Positions 1 to 64,000 of a stretch of DNA of 64,000 bases are shown one piece after another. Every line of letters starts with the position of its first letter. Position 1 is the first letter of the stretch. Below the pieces are notes generated by a model. The model saw only the letters and a list, made by a program, of their open reading frames with translations, had not been told where the DNA came from and made no database searches. This stretch comes from Amorphochlora amoebiformis (taxonomy: Eukaryota > Cercozoa > Chlorarachniophyceae), in contig BAAHQB010000046.1 in NCBI GenBank assembly GCA_054601695.1, positions 434,001 to 498,000 on the forward strand, read 5' to 3'. Made by a program: the position numbers and the translations under genes.

Positions 1-96
1 CAATTCCTCGGCTTTTCCGGAAGAACTTTCCCAGGAAATTATTCGCGCAAAAGTGGACACCCCCGTCCTCAGCAAGCTCCAAACCGGACGGCAACC
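1..96 (+). other. Sequence upstream of the TrpG start; two frames open
   Basis: This stretch is of normal complexity. The TrpG frame is open throughout with no stop. A second + frame from base 2 reads [19 protein letters not shown] and ends in a TGA at 98-100 that overlaps the ATG at 97. Either could be an upstream exon or the tail of another reading frame, or this may simply be 5' untranslated sequence. Confidence 0.4.
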
Positions 97-613
97 ATGA
101 CGACCGTCATGATCGACAACTACGACAGTTTCACGTACAATGTGTACCAATATCTGTCAGAGCTCGGAGCGAAGGTTGTCGTCGCGAGAAACGATAAAAT
201 TACAGTGGGGGACATCAAGAAGCTCAACCCTGTCAATATTGTCATCTCGCCGGGTACGCAAGCGTTTTCAACTCCGTTTTACTCGCCTTCGCCGGCCTTA
301 CTCATAGATATATAGGACCTGGCTCACCCAAGGACTCAGGAGTGTGTATGGAAGTTTTGAAGGTGTGGGAAATTGAGGAAAATGGTGTTTTCGCTGGTTG
401 GAGATATACTGACTAATTGTCACTGTTCTCAGGCATTCGCCGGTAAAGTGCCTATTTTAGGTGTCTGCTTGGGACATCAGTGCATCTACGAGGTGAGTGA
501 GTAAGAATGTTCTGCTATGCTATCTATCCAAGCGCGATAGGTCTTTGTTGGGTTGTTGGCTCTCCTCTGTCTGCAAATATATCTGAACGTGTGATATAGA
601 TTTACTGTATATA

Positions 614-657
<44 letters not shown>

Positions 658-674
658 TATAAATATATATATAT

Positions 675-753
<79 letters not shown>

Positions 754-859
754 TATATATATATACACATACATACATATATATATATACATATACATAT
801 ATATATACATATATATATATATATTGTAAATATGTATATATATATACGTATTATATAAA

Positions 860-933
<74 letters not shown>

Positions 934-1006
934 AAACGTATATATATATATACGTATTATATAATATATATATATATTATATATATATATATACGTACAC
1001 CTTTTA

Positions 1007-1060
<54 letters not shown>

Positions 1061-1134
1061 CATATACATATATACGTATAATCTTATATAGATTTGTATA
1101 TTTATATCTACACACACACGCACACACACATACA

Positions 1135-1202
<68 letters not shown>

Positions 1203-1289
1203 ATGTATATATACACACACATACACATGTATACGTTTAATATAAGTTTTCGTTGTGTGTTCCGTATAATGTAATGTGTACGTACATAT

Positions 1290-1321
<32 letters not shown>

Positions 1322-1371
1322 CCACATACATATATATTTATAAGTTATATATATTTATATTTTTATATATA

Positions 1372-1467
<96 letters not shown>

Positions 1468-2011
1468 TATAAAAATGTATATATATCTGTATATATATAT
1501 ATATATATATATGTACATATATATTAATTATATATATATACATGGTATATTACATTATGCATAAATAAATTATGCATAAATAAATTAAAAAAATATGTTT
1601 ATACATATATACACATATATACATACATATATATATATATGGTGCGTGTGTATATATATATGTATACACATACATATATGTAGTAAAAAATCTACAAATA
1701 AACATACATTCCTTTCACGAAATAAATCATGCTCTTACCGACATTTTTTCAAACTTCTTCCCAGTTTTTTGGCGGGGATGTTGTGGTCTCGGGCGAGATC
1801 TGGCATGGGAAGACGTCGGATATGCATCACGATGGCAAGGGGTACATTCTGCGATCGCATCTCTCTCTCTCTCTCTCTTTCTCACCCATCCCTTTCTCCT
1901 CTCCGTCTCTCTCTCTACTAATATAAATATATGTATGATATATACATACGAATATACTTATATTTATGTATCTGTATAAAAATACACCTATGTCATGTAT
2001 GCAGGTATATG

Positions 2012-2064
<53 letters not shown>

Positions 2065-2456
2065 GTATATATGTATGTATTCATATACATACATATGTAT
2101 GTCAACATAGGATATTATACAAGCACAACCATATGTATTATATATATTTATGTATGTGTATATGTATATATATATATATATATGCACTACATACACAAAC
2201 TTAAAAAATTATCATATACTTAATATATTGTGTAGGGTTTTTGTGGCACTTACTTTAAAAATAATAATATACCTACACATACTCTCTAAAAAAAAATATA
2301 CCTATACATTGCGTGTAGGGTCTTCGCGGGAATCCCCAGCCCCTTCAAGGCGACCCGTTATCACTCTCTAGTAGGAAAACCCGCTACATTGCCCAAGGTA
2401 AACTATATATATATATATTTCGAAATATATTTATATTTATATTATATATATATGTA

Positions 2457-2488
<32 letters not shown>

Positions 2489-2496
2489 AATTATAT

Positions 2497-2578
<82 letters not shown>

Positions 2579-2703
2579 ATATATAATCTTACACGTATTT
2601 AAGTGTAAATGTATGTTTTCATGTATGTAAAAAATATGTTTATTGAATGCGTGCAATGTTATAATATACTTGATGAAAATACTATATATGTTAATATTAT
2701 ATA

Positions 2704-2745
<42 letters not shown>

Positions 2746-2891
2746 ACAGTGTATGTATAATGCATATATATATTTACATATTTTGGGTACATCTGTTGTA
2801 AATATATACGTATACATTTATGTATATGTGTGTACATTATATATGTGTATGTACATGTATATGTATGCATACGGATATAAATACATATTGT

Positions 2892-2925
<34 letters not shown>

Positions 2926-3007
2926 CACATATAATATATATTATATATGTATATAATATATATATTGTACATACATACTCCATTAACCAGTGACAAACAT
3001 GTAAATA

Positions 3008-3060
<53 letters not shown>

Positions 3061-3377
3061 TATATATATTAACATATTATACATATATATATATATATAT
3101 ATCAATCCATATGTGTAATTATATGATACATCTTAATGCATATGACATTTTTATTTTATAAAAATGCATATATATATATATATATATGTATATATAATGC
3201 ATCCTGGCATAGGAGCTGATTGTGACATGCAAAACGAAGAATGGATTGATTCAGGGCGTTAGGCACAAGGAGTACAAGGTTAAGAATATATATTTGTGTA
3301 TCTACATATTTATACTATATATGCTTTGTTTTTACAATATTACTTGGAAATGCACGTATTATGTGTGTATAATATAT

Positions 3378-3414
<37 letters not shown>

Positions 3415-3629
3415 GAATATATTTTATATATGTACAATGTAGGTTATATATAAAAATATATATGTATATAAAATATGTACATATATATTTATATATGAAA
3501 CAAACATTTAAATATATGTATACAAAAATATTTAAACATGTAGTATGTGTAAATATGTATAATATATTATATATTATTATGATATGTATTTTTCCTACAT
3601 CTCCATCACTATGCACGTGTGTATCATTA

Positions 3630-3673
<44 letters not shown>

Positions 3674-3682
3674 ATATATATA

Positions 3683-3726
<44 letters not shown>

Positions 3727-3807
3727 GTATATATATATATATGTATGTATACAAATATATGTGTAGAAAATAATATAAAATAGATGTATTGCCGATATAA
3801 TATTATG

Positions 3808-3846
<39 letters not shown>

Positions 3847-3986
3847 TTTTATATATTTATATATGTGTGTTTAAAAACGAACGTATATTTGCGACCCAGA
3901 TCTACGGAGTTCAATTTCATCCCGAATCCTGCATTTCCGAGCACGGGAAGAAGCTGTTTTCGAATTTCCTTAAGATAAAAGCTTAA
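97..3986 (+). CDS. trpG: Anthranilate synthase glutamine amidotransferase subunit (TrpG type), 7 exons
   Basis: This class I glutamine amidotransferase releases ammonia from glutamine for the anthranilate synthase large subunit, the first committed step of tryptophan synthesis. Inferred exons: 97-253, 316-362, 433-492, 1765-1841, 2319-2397, 3213-3278 and 3900-3986; all junctions are GT-AG and keep phase, giving 190 aa. The start reads [15 protein letters not shown], the classic TrpG N-terminus. SPGPG (residues 51-55) is the oxyanion strand, GVCLGHQ (78-84) carries nucleophile Cys80, then come GEIWHGKTS and ATRYHSL, and FHPES supplies catalytic His169 and Glu171. The stop directly follows the domain, so it is not the TrpG-IGPS fusion common in fungi. 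A TrpG/PabA dual role is possible. The frame is also open upstream from base 1 to 96, so a longer N-terminus cannot be excluded. Intron 3 (493-1764) and the last introns are almost pure AT microsatellite. Confidence 0.93.
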
Positions 3987-4403
3987 GATAAAGTTTCAGA
4001 ATTGTTTCTAGTGTTTATTCCTGTACCGGATATTTGAAGGCTGTGGCATAGGCCAATTTTCAACTAGTTCAATCCGTTATGAAAACATTCAAATAAAATT
4101 ACGCATGGCTCAGATCTAGCATAAATATAGGTCGACGTCTGTTATATCTAGTATCATGGTGTTGTTACTAACAATAGTACTAGTATCTTGAGTATAGTAC
4201 TAGTCTTGCAGACAAGGTCATAAACAGTTTAAACAGTTAAAGCTAACACGTACACCATTGATTTGACTCAATACATTCCCGTGATTTCACAATTATTAGT
4301 AAATCGATTCGCTAATTCGTGCCCACAGTGGCAGCGGTTATTGTTGGCTCTCATCATGATATATGAAATCGAATTCTGTTGGAGCTGAGACCGGCTGGAA
4401 TCC
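3987..4403. other. Convergent intergenic spacer between TrpG and PP2C
   Basis: These 417 bases of ordinary, non-microsatellite DNA separate the stop codons of two convergent genes. They presumably hold both 3' untranslated regions. An AATAAA occurs near 4092. No gene is seen here. Confidence 0.6.
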
Positions 4404-17153
<12,750 letters not shown>

Positions 17154-17581
17154 TTTGGCTGCTCTGGACTTTCTGGCGTGGGATGGGACCGGCAGGCAGC
17201 GACGAGGCTTATCACGATACGATAATTAATTCTTCGCTTCGGAGCCCAGTTAGTGTGACTCCGGGATGTGTTGCCCTATTTGGGTTCCGAGAGTCAAGTG
17301 TATCTTTGTGACCACGGGCTATGTCGCATTAGGAACCGAGAGACACGTGTCAGGCATGGCGGGATGGGATTGGTCGGGGTGTTGCTTGCAATCCTTGGGT
17401 TGAGGGAGGCATACGGAATGTGAGAGATTCAAATTGATTTTGAACGTCGTCATGATGGCCTGTTTACACCTTTGTGGATAATAAGTGCATGTACATTTCT
17501 GTGCGTGTATGTGCATGCATTTCTAAAGGTCTCTTCTGTCATCCAAACATGGAAAATTGAATATCTGTACATGTACAATGC
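17154..17581. promoter_or_regulatory. Divergent promoter region between PP2C and the PPR-like gene
   Basis: These 428 bases of ordinary-complexity sequence lie between the PP2C start codon (minus) and the first start codon of the plus-strand gene. By position this must hold promoters and 5' leaders for both. It is one of the few stretches free of (TA)n. I see no diagnostic TATA element. Confidence 0.5.
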
Positions 17582-46528
<28,947 letters not shown>

Positions 46529-47198
46529 TCACTGCTATCACAAATCCTAAACGTTGTAACTATGCAGAAATTATGTACATCGGCCAAATTTATGAGTTTG
46601 TATATTACACATATACGGCCTATACACATACACTTCCAGACCGCTGCATTACAAAACTTAGGCTACTGACACTTCATCTCTTAATTCTTATACTTCGGTC
46701 TAGGCCGGTAGTACATCACATGTCTAGATGCAACACTATGGCATTAGTCATACTGTAGTATATATGTGTTGTGCCACGAACGATTTTCAGAGGGGTATCA
46801 TAAGTTGCCAGGGTATATACTAGTACTTGTGCTAGCTAGTCTATCTAGAATATTGTGTACTAGATCTAGAGGCTAGGGGTGAGAGAGATTTACTCTCTGG
46901 CCGCAGCCACTGGCATGTATCTACTAATTCTAGCAATCGAATGTGTTAGCAAAATGATGAGCTCAAGCTACAGACTATGATGTAGTACAACTTTGCCTGA
47001 ATCTTCTTGACGCAATTCGGCAAGTCTCTAGAGTCTATCTAGCATTTAGCCAGAACTTGATTCAGACTGACTCTAGACCAGCCCGTTCTGAGACCTGGGT
47101 TTGGTAGATATAAATCCCAGCTGTGTATAGCGCTCGTCGTTCTTGAAGTCTTCCTGTAGGTGAAAGGGGACTTGATGAGGGAGTAGTACTTACATGAA
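46529..47198. other. Convergent spacer between PPR-like gene and RTF2
   Basis: About 670 bases of ordinary AT-moderate sequence without (TA)n. It probably holds the two 3' untranslated regions. No open frame here has supporting splice or protein evidence. Confidence 0.55.
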
Positions 47199-50774
<3,576 letters not shown>

Positions 50775-50816
50775 GAGCGATTTTTATTTTTTAACTTAAC
50801 TATTTCGGCAGGTCAT
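50775..50816. promoter_or_regulatory. 42-bp divergent intergenic region
   Basis: This lies between the RTF2 start codon (minus, 50772-50774) and the best start codon of the next gene (plus, 50817). Promoter elements must overlap the transcribed or coding parts if both starts are right. Confidence 0.5.
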
Positions 50817-51685
50817 ATGAAAATTCGGCCGAAATTCTTTCCTAATAAATCCGATCCGCCGAGAAAGTATGGGGAAGTCGATCCGATCGAAGGTACGTGT
50901 CCGACACGCTGCTCTAGGTTAGAATTACAAACCAATATTTCATGTGCTATTAGGTTAAGCGTAAGTTTCGCGCCATCAAGCGCGAGAAATTCCAGCCGAT
51001 TGTGGATCGAATGCGGGAAAAAAATGAGGAGGTCATCCAGCAGGTTGCACGACTTCGACGCACCTTTTCAGCGCTGTAGATCTCAATTAAAATATTATTT
51101 GACATTGGGGCAGGTAGTTGAGGGTAAGAATTCGAAGGTGGACTCCAGGGACCCGTTGGAGAAATGGATGCAGACATATGGTTCCGACCTTGACCGGAAG
51201 GTGCATGGTAAGGCCTACCCTTGGGTTAAATAATACGGCTTTAAAACAACGGGGTTTTGTGGGGATAGCACGTGCACTTGTTGTACTAGTTGCAGTAGTA
51301 TAGCGAGTACACCAATTAATGGTACGACTGCTGTGAAAGGTCCACCCGAGAACAAGAACGACATCGACGCACGCGAGGGTATTCACCATCTTCGTGTCGA
51401 AACCCAACACTTAGCCATTTTCATACTTAGGTGCTTTCGTAATCGACATGAACAAGAAAAAGCAGCTCACCTCGTGCAAGGCTCTCCAGGGGCCCGTGTT
51501 CAAAAAGCAACAGCCGGTTTGCTACCCGAGATATGCTTACATATTCCGCCACCTGCACCACTTTACAATCCACTTTTTGATTTACTTTGCCAGGATTCGA
51601 AGGTGGTTGAGGCCGTGAAAATGGCCATGGAGATGGTTGGCGAGAAGGTGACCCTAGTACTCTTTCCCAACAACATGTAGATATA

Positions 51686-51728
<43 letters not shown>

Positions 51729-51778
51729 CATACACATATACATACATTTATAGATGTGTACATTTATAGATGTCTATG

Positions 51779-51824
<46 letters not shown>

Positions 51825-51920
51825 ATATATATTATATATATATATATATATATAAACTTACATGTAACGTTATTTTTACGTATACATTTACATAAAATAC
51901 ACTTTCATATGTACATATAA

Positions 51921-51967
<47 letters not shown>

Positions 51968-51969
51968 TA

Positions 51970-52031
<62 letters not shown>

Positions 52032-52206
52032 CATATATAATATAGAACAATACATATATGTATATATATAGACATATAGATATAATATATATATATAGAT
52101 ATAGATATATATATATATATATTCACATATACATATATATGTTAACATATGCACAAATGTGTTAAGTGATTTTACATTGATAAAAGGATGCATATTATGT
52201 AAATAC

Positions 52207-52251
<45 letters not shown>

Positions 52252-52985
52252 TACACACACACATATACATATATATATATATATATATACATATATACAT
52301 ATTAATATATATGTATATATATTAATATTATAAACATATGCACAAATCTATTAAGTGATTTTACATTGATAAAAAGGATTATATTAGGTATATGTACATA
52401 CACATACACATACACATACATACACATATACATATATACACGTATACATATATATAAATGTATATGTACATGATACAACACATGTATGATACCAATTTAT
52501 GTATGTATATATGCATAACTATATATACATATATAGATATAATACATATATAAATGTATAATATATATATATATATATTATATATATATATATATTATAT
52601 ATATATATATATATTTGTAAGTATATATATATATATATTGTATAATTTATACATGCGTATATATGTAAATACTCATTACATTACAAATATTTACATTCTC
52701 ACTCATTTGTATGCTAGCATGGGAAAAACTACCTGCCAAACCCGTGACTGACCTGATGACAGTTCTGGTTGTATATAAGTAATCACAATACTTTTCAGTC
52801 TATGGATCTTGAGAAGACCCGTATCACTCTCCGATCGAAGACGCGGCGTAAATCGAATAGGTACTTGAAACTCTACTGCTCAATAACCGTGCATCTCGTC
52901 TAAACTGGCTAAAATATTAATTTAACACAGACCGGTGTCGAAAGTGAAGAAGGGCAAAAAGAACTACAATTTTTATCACACCTAG
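50817..52985 (+). CDS. Small basic protein of unknown function, about 8 exons
   Basis: I do not recognise this family. Inferred exons: 50817-50876, 50954-51043, 51114-51207, 51340-51378, 51431-51516, 51594-51647, 52799-52860 and 52931-52985. They are in phase and give about 179 aa. The start reads [21 protein letters not shown] charged helical stretch follows ([18 protein letters not shown]), then [29 protein letters not shown] and [15 protein letters not shown]. The C-terminus is very basic ([23 protein letters not shown]), which suggests a nuclear, nucleolar or ribosome-linked protein, though that is only a guess. Weak points: the first donor (GAA/gtcgat) is poor, while the better donor at 50893 breaks the frame. 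An extra open exon-like stretch at 52722-52767 ([13 protein letters not shown]) does not fit the phase. Confidence 0.5.
52141..52391. repeat. Direct repeat, about 50 bp, spaced 190 bp
   Basis: ACATATGCACAAAT, TTAAGTGATTTTACATTGAT and AAAAGGAT recur in the same order at about 52144-52190 and 52334-52381. They lie in the intron of the basic-protein gene, separated by (TA)n. Confidence 0.85.
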
Positions 52986-53653
52986 CCTTTGAATGAAGGG
53001 TGCAACAATTCCCGATTAAATCCACGATCACTTTCCCAACTCATCCAACACCCACCTGGAATCACAGGTCACGCACCTGCTTGGATCCGGGCTAGTTAGT
53101 CGAAAATTAAACGCGAATGGGTAACGCGAGTCCAGTTATAATAAACATGATCTTGAGTCTAGTCAATCAAGTTCAGTATCTACGGCTTAGTGTAGTCAAA
53201 AAAGTAAATATTGACGTTAGTACAATCTAGATAGCATCACTAGATCAATGTTATGTACGCGTCTAGTGCATCCACGTGGACCTTTTAAATTGGCCTTTTA
53301 AATTTATAATTATATTAATATTGAACCATGATCATACATGATAATGAGCTAGTATTACTATTAGGACCCTGGTACATACAATCGAAAAACAGAACATGTA
53401 CTAGACTGGTAGATGCATCATCGAGTAGAATTATTCCTCTAGATCGGATCTAGCCTTGTATTAGTAAATGCATAAATGAACTCAAAAAATACAGACGTCT
53501 GCGTGTAGCAAGCTTACAGATGTTTACGCTAGCCGGCGCATGGCGACGACGAGTGTCTCAAACGAGCTACATAATAAATATATTTAAACATACACAATAT
53601 ATTAGTTACACACATACATGTATAAATATTACATATATATATTTATATATATA

Positions 53654-53710
<57 letters not shown>

Positions 53711-53744
53711 CATGTATATCTATGCATATTTATTATGATATACT

Positions 53745-53790
<46 letters not shown>

Positions 53791-53930
53791 AATATATCTA
53801 AAAATATATATACATATATATATTTTTTTATTTATTATATGTATATATTATATACATATACATATAATATGCATACATTTATTAACAAAATGAAAAGCCA
53901 CACGGGCAAAAACCCACACGGTACAATAAA

Positions 53931-53987
<57 letters not shown>

Positions 53988-54271
53988 CATATATTGTACA
54001 GATAAATAATATATCTGTTGGATATGCATCCATAATGTACAAACCATATCTAAACAACTTTACACCTTCTCATTAGTGTTTTAGGTCGTTGTGACTCGAG
54101 AATATATGCATAAATAATAGAACATATTATATACATGTATAAAAAATACATACGAAAATATTTTTCATTTTTACATATGGGTATATATTTTTCCTTTATA
54201 CATCATATTTTGACAAAATCTATATATATATATATTTAGTGTATACATACATATATTATATATATATATAC

Positions 54272-54303
<32 letters not shown>

Positions 54304-54348
54304 GTATATATATTATATGTATGTATGTAGTATATATTAGATCTATGC

Positions 54349-54384
<36 letters not shown>

Positions 54385-54414
54385 CATATACATATGTATA
54401 TATGTATATAATGT

Positions 54415-54452
<38 letters not shown>

Positions 54453-54470
54453 GTTTATATTCATACATGT

Positions 54471-54507
<37 letters not shown>

Positions 54508-55142
54508 GTAATATATGTATATATATGTATGTATGTATTATGTGTATTAAAACTAAAGATATCAATTGAATCTACCCTTAGAGATTGTGTACTGGCCAGG
54601 AAAATATGTCGATAACTCGTGAGAGCATATCGGCCGGATATACACGTGTAAGCTTATAAATAGGGATTTAGGACCCATAGGATCATGTACATGTACGTCA
54701 AGAGAATACTTGGGGCTTAGAACCCGTATGAAGTGCATACTAGCCGTGTAAAAATGTACATTTTTACAGGTCTGAAACCCATATCCTGGCATCTGTATTT
54801 TGGCATATTCGTGAGTATTGTACTGGCAATATATTTATAGGCATGTGGTTTACACATATATAAATAAATATGAAAACATATCCACTTGATGTAGCGGATA
54901 TTTACACCGGCATATTACCTGCATGTAGCCCAAAACGTTTTCGGTCTCCGCCTCATGCCCGTCACGCCATATGGGCTCCACGTTTCTCTGCGTCAGGGTC
55001 CTGTGAGGGATCAGAATGCTTATGGCTCTCTCTCACAGGGAAAAGTAATGCTATGCGGCTGTGTTACGCATACAAGTTTGGCATTGCCATATTACACTTG
55101 AATCAGGCTACATGGGACCGCGTTACGTGATATCTTACGGTT
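52986..55142. other. Region between the basic-protein gene and NIPA-like gene
   Basis: This is a mix of ordinary DNA (52986-53580, 54540-55140) and (TA)n-rich DNA (53590-54530). Minus-strand 54919-55000 is open (NVEPIWRDGHEAETENV), with acceptor cctcacag and donor CAG/gtaata, and could be a further NIPA-like exon or a separate gene. The plus strand of 54870-55130 is also open (86 codons). Neither could be joined convincingly. Confidence 0.4.
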
Positions 55143-63087
<7,945 letters not shown>

Positions 63088-63131
63088 CTTACATAATATA
63101 TATATACATACATATATATATATATAGATAC

Positions 63132-63168
<37 letters not shown>

Positions 63169-63216
63169 CGTATATATACACATTTATGTATAATATATAT
63201 GTATACGATATATTTT

Positions 63217-63269
<53 letters not shown>

Positions 63270-63324
63270 ATAACCGTACATGCACGATGTTAGTATGCAT
63301 ACATAATGTGAAAAAATAGATATT

Positions 63325-63418
<94 letters not shown>

Positions 63419-63586
63419 ATGTATATCTACATATTCTATCTGTATATAAATGTAAATAAATTTATATATACATATATGTGTATGAAGGTATGTAATATAA
63501 ACAAAGAGTGAAATATCATTCATATATACATATATATATATATATTTTTATATATATATATATATAGGTATATAGATATATATATC

Positions 63587-63619
<33 letters not shown>

Positions 63620-63701
63620 TTATATATTTATATATATATATATATATCCACGCGGTGTACCTGGCTCTATCTTGTTAGTTTCTCTAGCGAGATAATATTG
63701 A

Positions 63702-64000
63702 TATGCTGGAAAACCTCAATTTCGCTATCCTTCTTCGGAAGGTCCGCAGTTGAACTTCAAGTGTAATGGCTTCTGCGAGCCCTCATCAAACAAACTAAAT
63801 ACTGCTCAGCTTAGAGAAGCATGCAAAGCATTCTTGTTTGATGAAACCACATTATGATGTGTGAGGACAACTATTCGGTTGCAAGATAGAAGGGAAGACT
63901 CATGTTGGATTCCACTGAACTCCAAACGACGGACTGCCCTTATTGCTGCAGAGCTTGATAGACTTACTGCGTTGACGGACACAACATTCAAACAGCCCAT
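63702..64000 (+). pseudogene. Broken or unrecognised reading frame at right edge
   Basis: The plus frame reads YAGKPQFRYPSSEGPQLN, then a Cys-containing stretch, then TAQLREACKAFLFDETTL, then TGA at 63855-63857. It reopens as VRTTIRLQDRREDSC, RTALIAAELDRLTAL and onward to the edge. The composition is protein-like on both sides of the stop, so it may be a mobile-element or gene remnant within the intron or spacer upstream of the visible NIPA-like exons. A 64-codon open minus frame covers the same DNA. I do not recognise the family. Confidence 0.35.

Noticed and set aside
52722-52767. Exon-like stretch [13 protein letters not shown] in the basic-protein gene
   Set aside because: It needs phase 1 at its start, but the preceding exon ends in phase 0, and skipping it keeps the frame.
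54870-55130. 86-codon plus frame starting MKTYPLDV
   Set aside because: Joining it to the next open stretch needs a 20-base intron. The antisense strand has a more exon-like pattern.

Overview
This window is nuclear DNA from an intron-rich eukaryote, most likely a protist or alga. The genes are broken into many short exons (about 20-230 bases) with GT-AG introns. Nearly all introns are filled with (TA)n and related microsatellites. Degenerate copies of the telomere repeat TTAGGG/CCCTAA lie inside introns. I cannot name the species. All gene models were built by eye from open reading, splice sites and codon phase, because simple ORFs here are almost all Tyr-Ile artefacts of (TA)n.

Layout, left to right. 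97-3986 (+): stand-alone anthranilate synthase glutamine amidotransferase (TrpG type), 7 exons, 190 aa. 4404-17153 (-): PP2C-family protein phosphatase, 18 exons, 367 aa, with a hydrophobic N-terminus. 17582-46528 (+): a very stretched gene, modelled as 42 in-phase exons and about 721 aa, with PPR-like helical repeats in the middle and an acidic C-terminus. 47199-50774 (-): RTF2 replication-termination factor with an N-terminal ubiquitin-like domain, 11 exons, 370 aa. 50817-52985 (+): a small basic protein of unknown function, starting 42 bases from the RTF2 start codon. 55143-63087 (-): the C-terminal part of a NIPA-like magnesium transporter whose 5' exons lie beyond the window. 63702-64000 (+): a broken reading frame at the right edge.

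The genes cover unrelated housekeeping roles (tryptophan synthesis, phosphatase signalling, probable organelle RNA metabolism, replication or splicing, ion transport) and show no operon-like logic. TrpG/PP2C and PPR/RTF2 are convergent pairs. PP2C/PPR and RTF2/basic protein are divergent pairs.

The most unusual content is in the introns. First, two introns of the PPR gene (27354-27458 and 30478-30614) consist almost entirely of degenerate telomere repeat, and other telomere-like blocks sit directly at splice sites. Second, pieces of exon edges, some with a working-looking splice site, recur inside the adjoining intron in at least four genes. Third, a subtelomere-like unit occurs both at 19705-19749 and four times in 60811-61250. 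Fourth, a satellite of about 44 bp runs straight into a splice acceptor at 21014.
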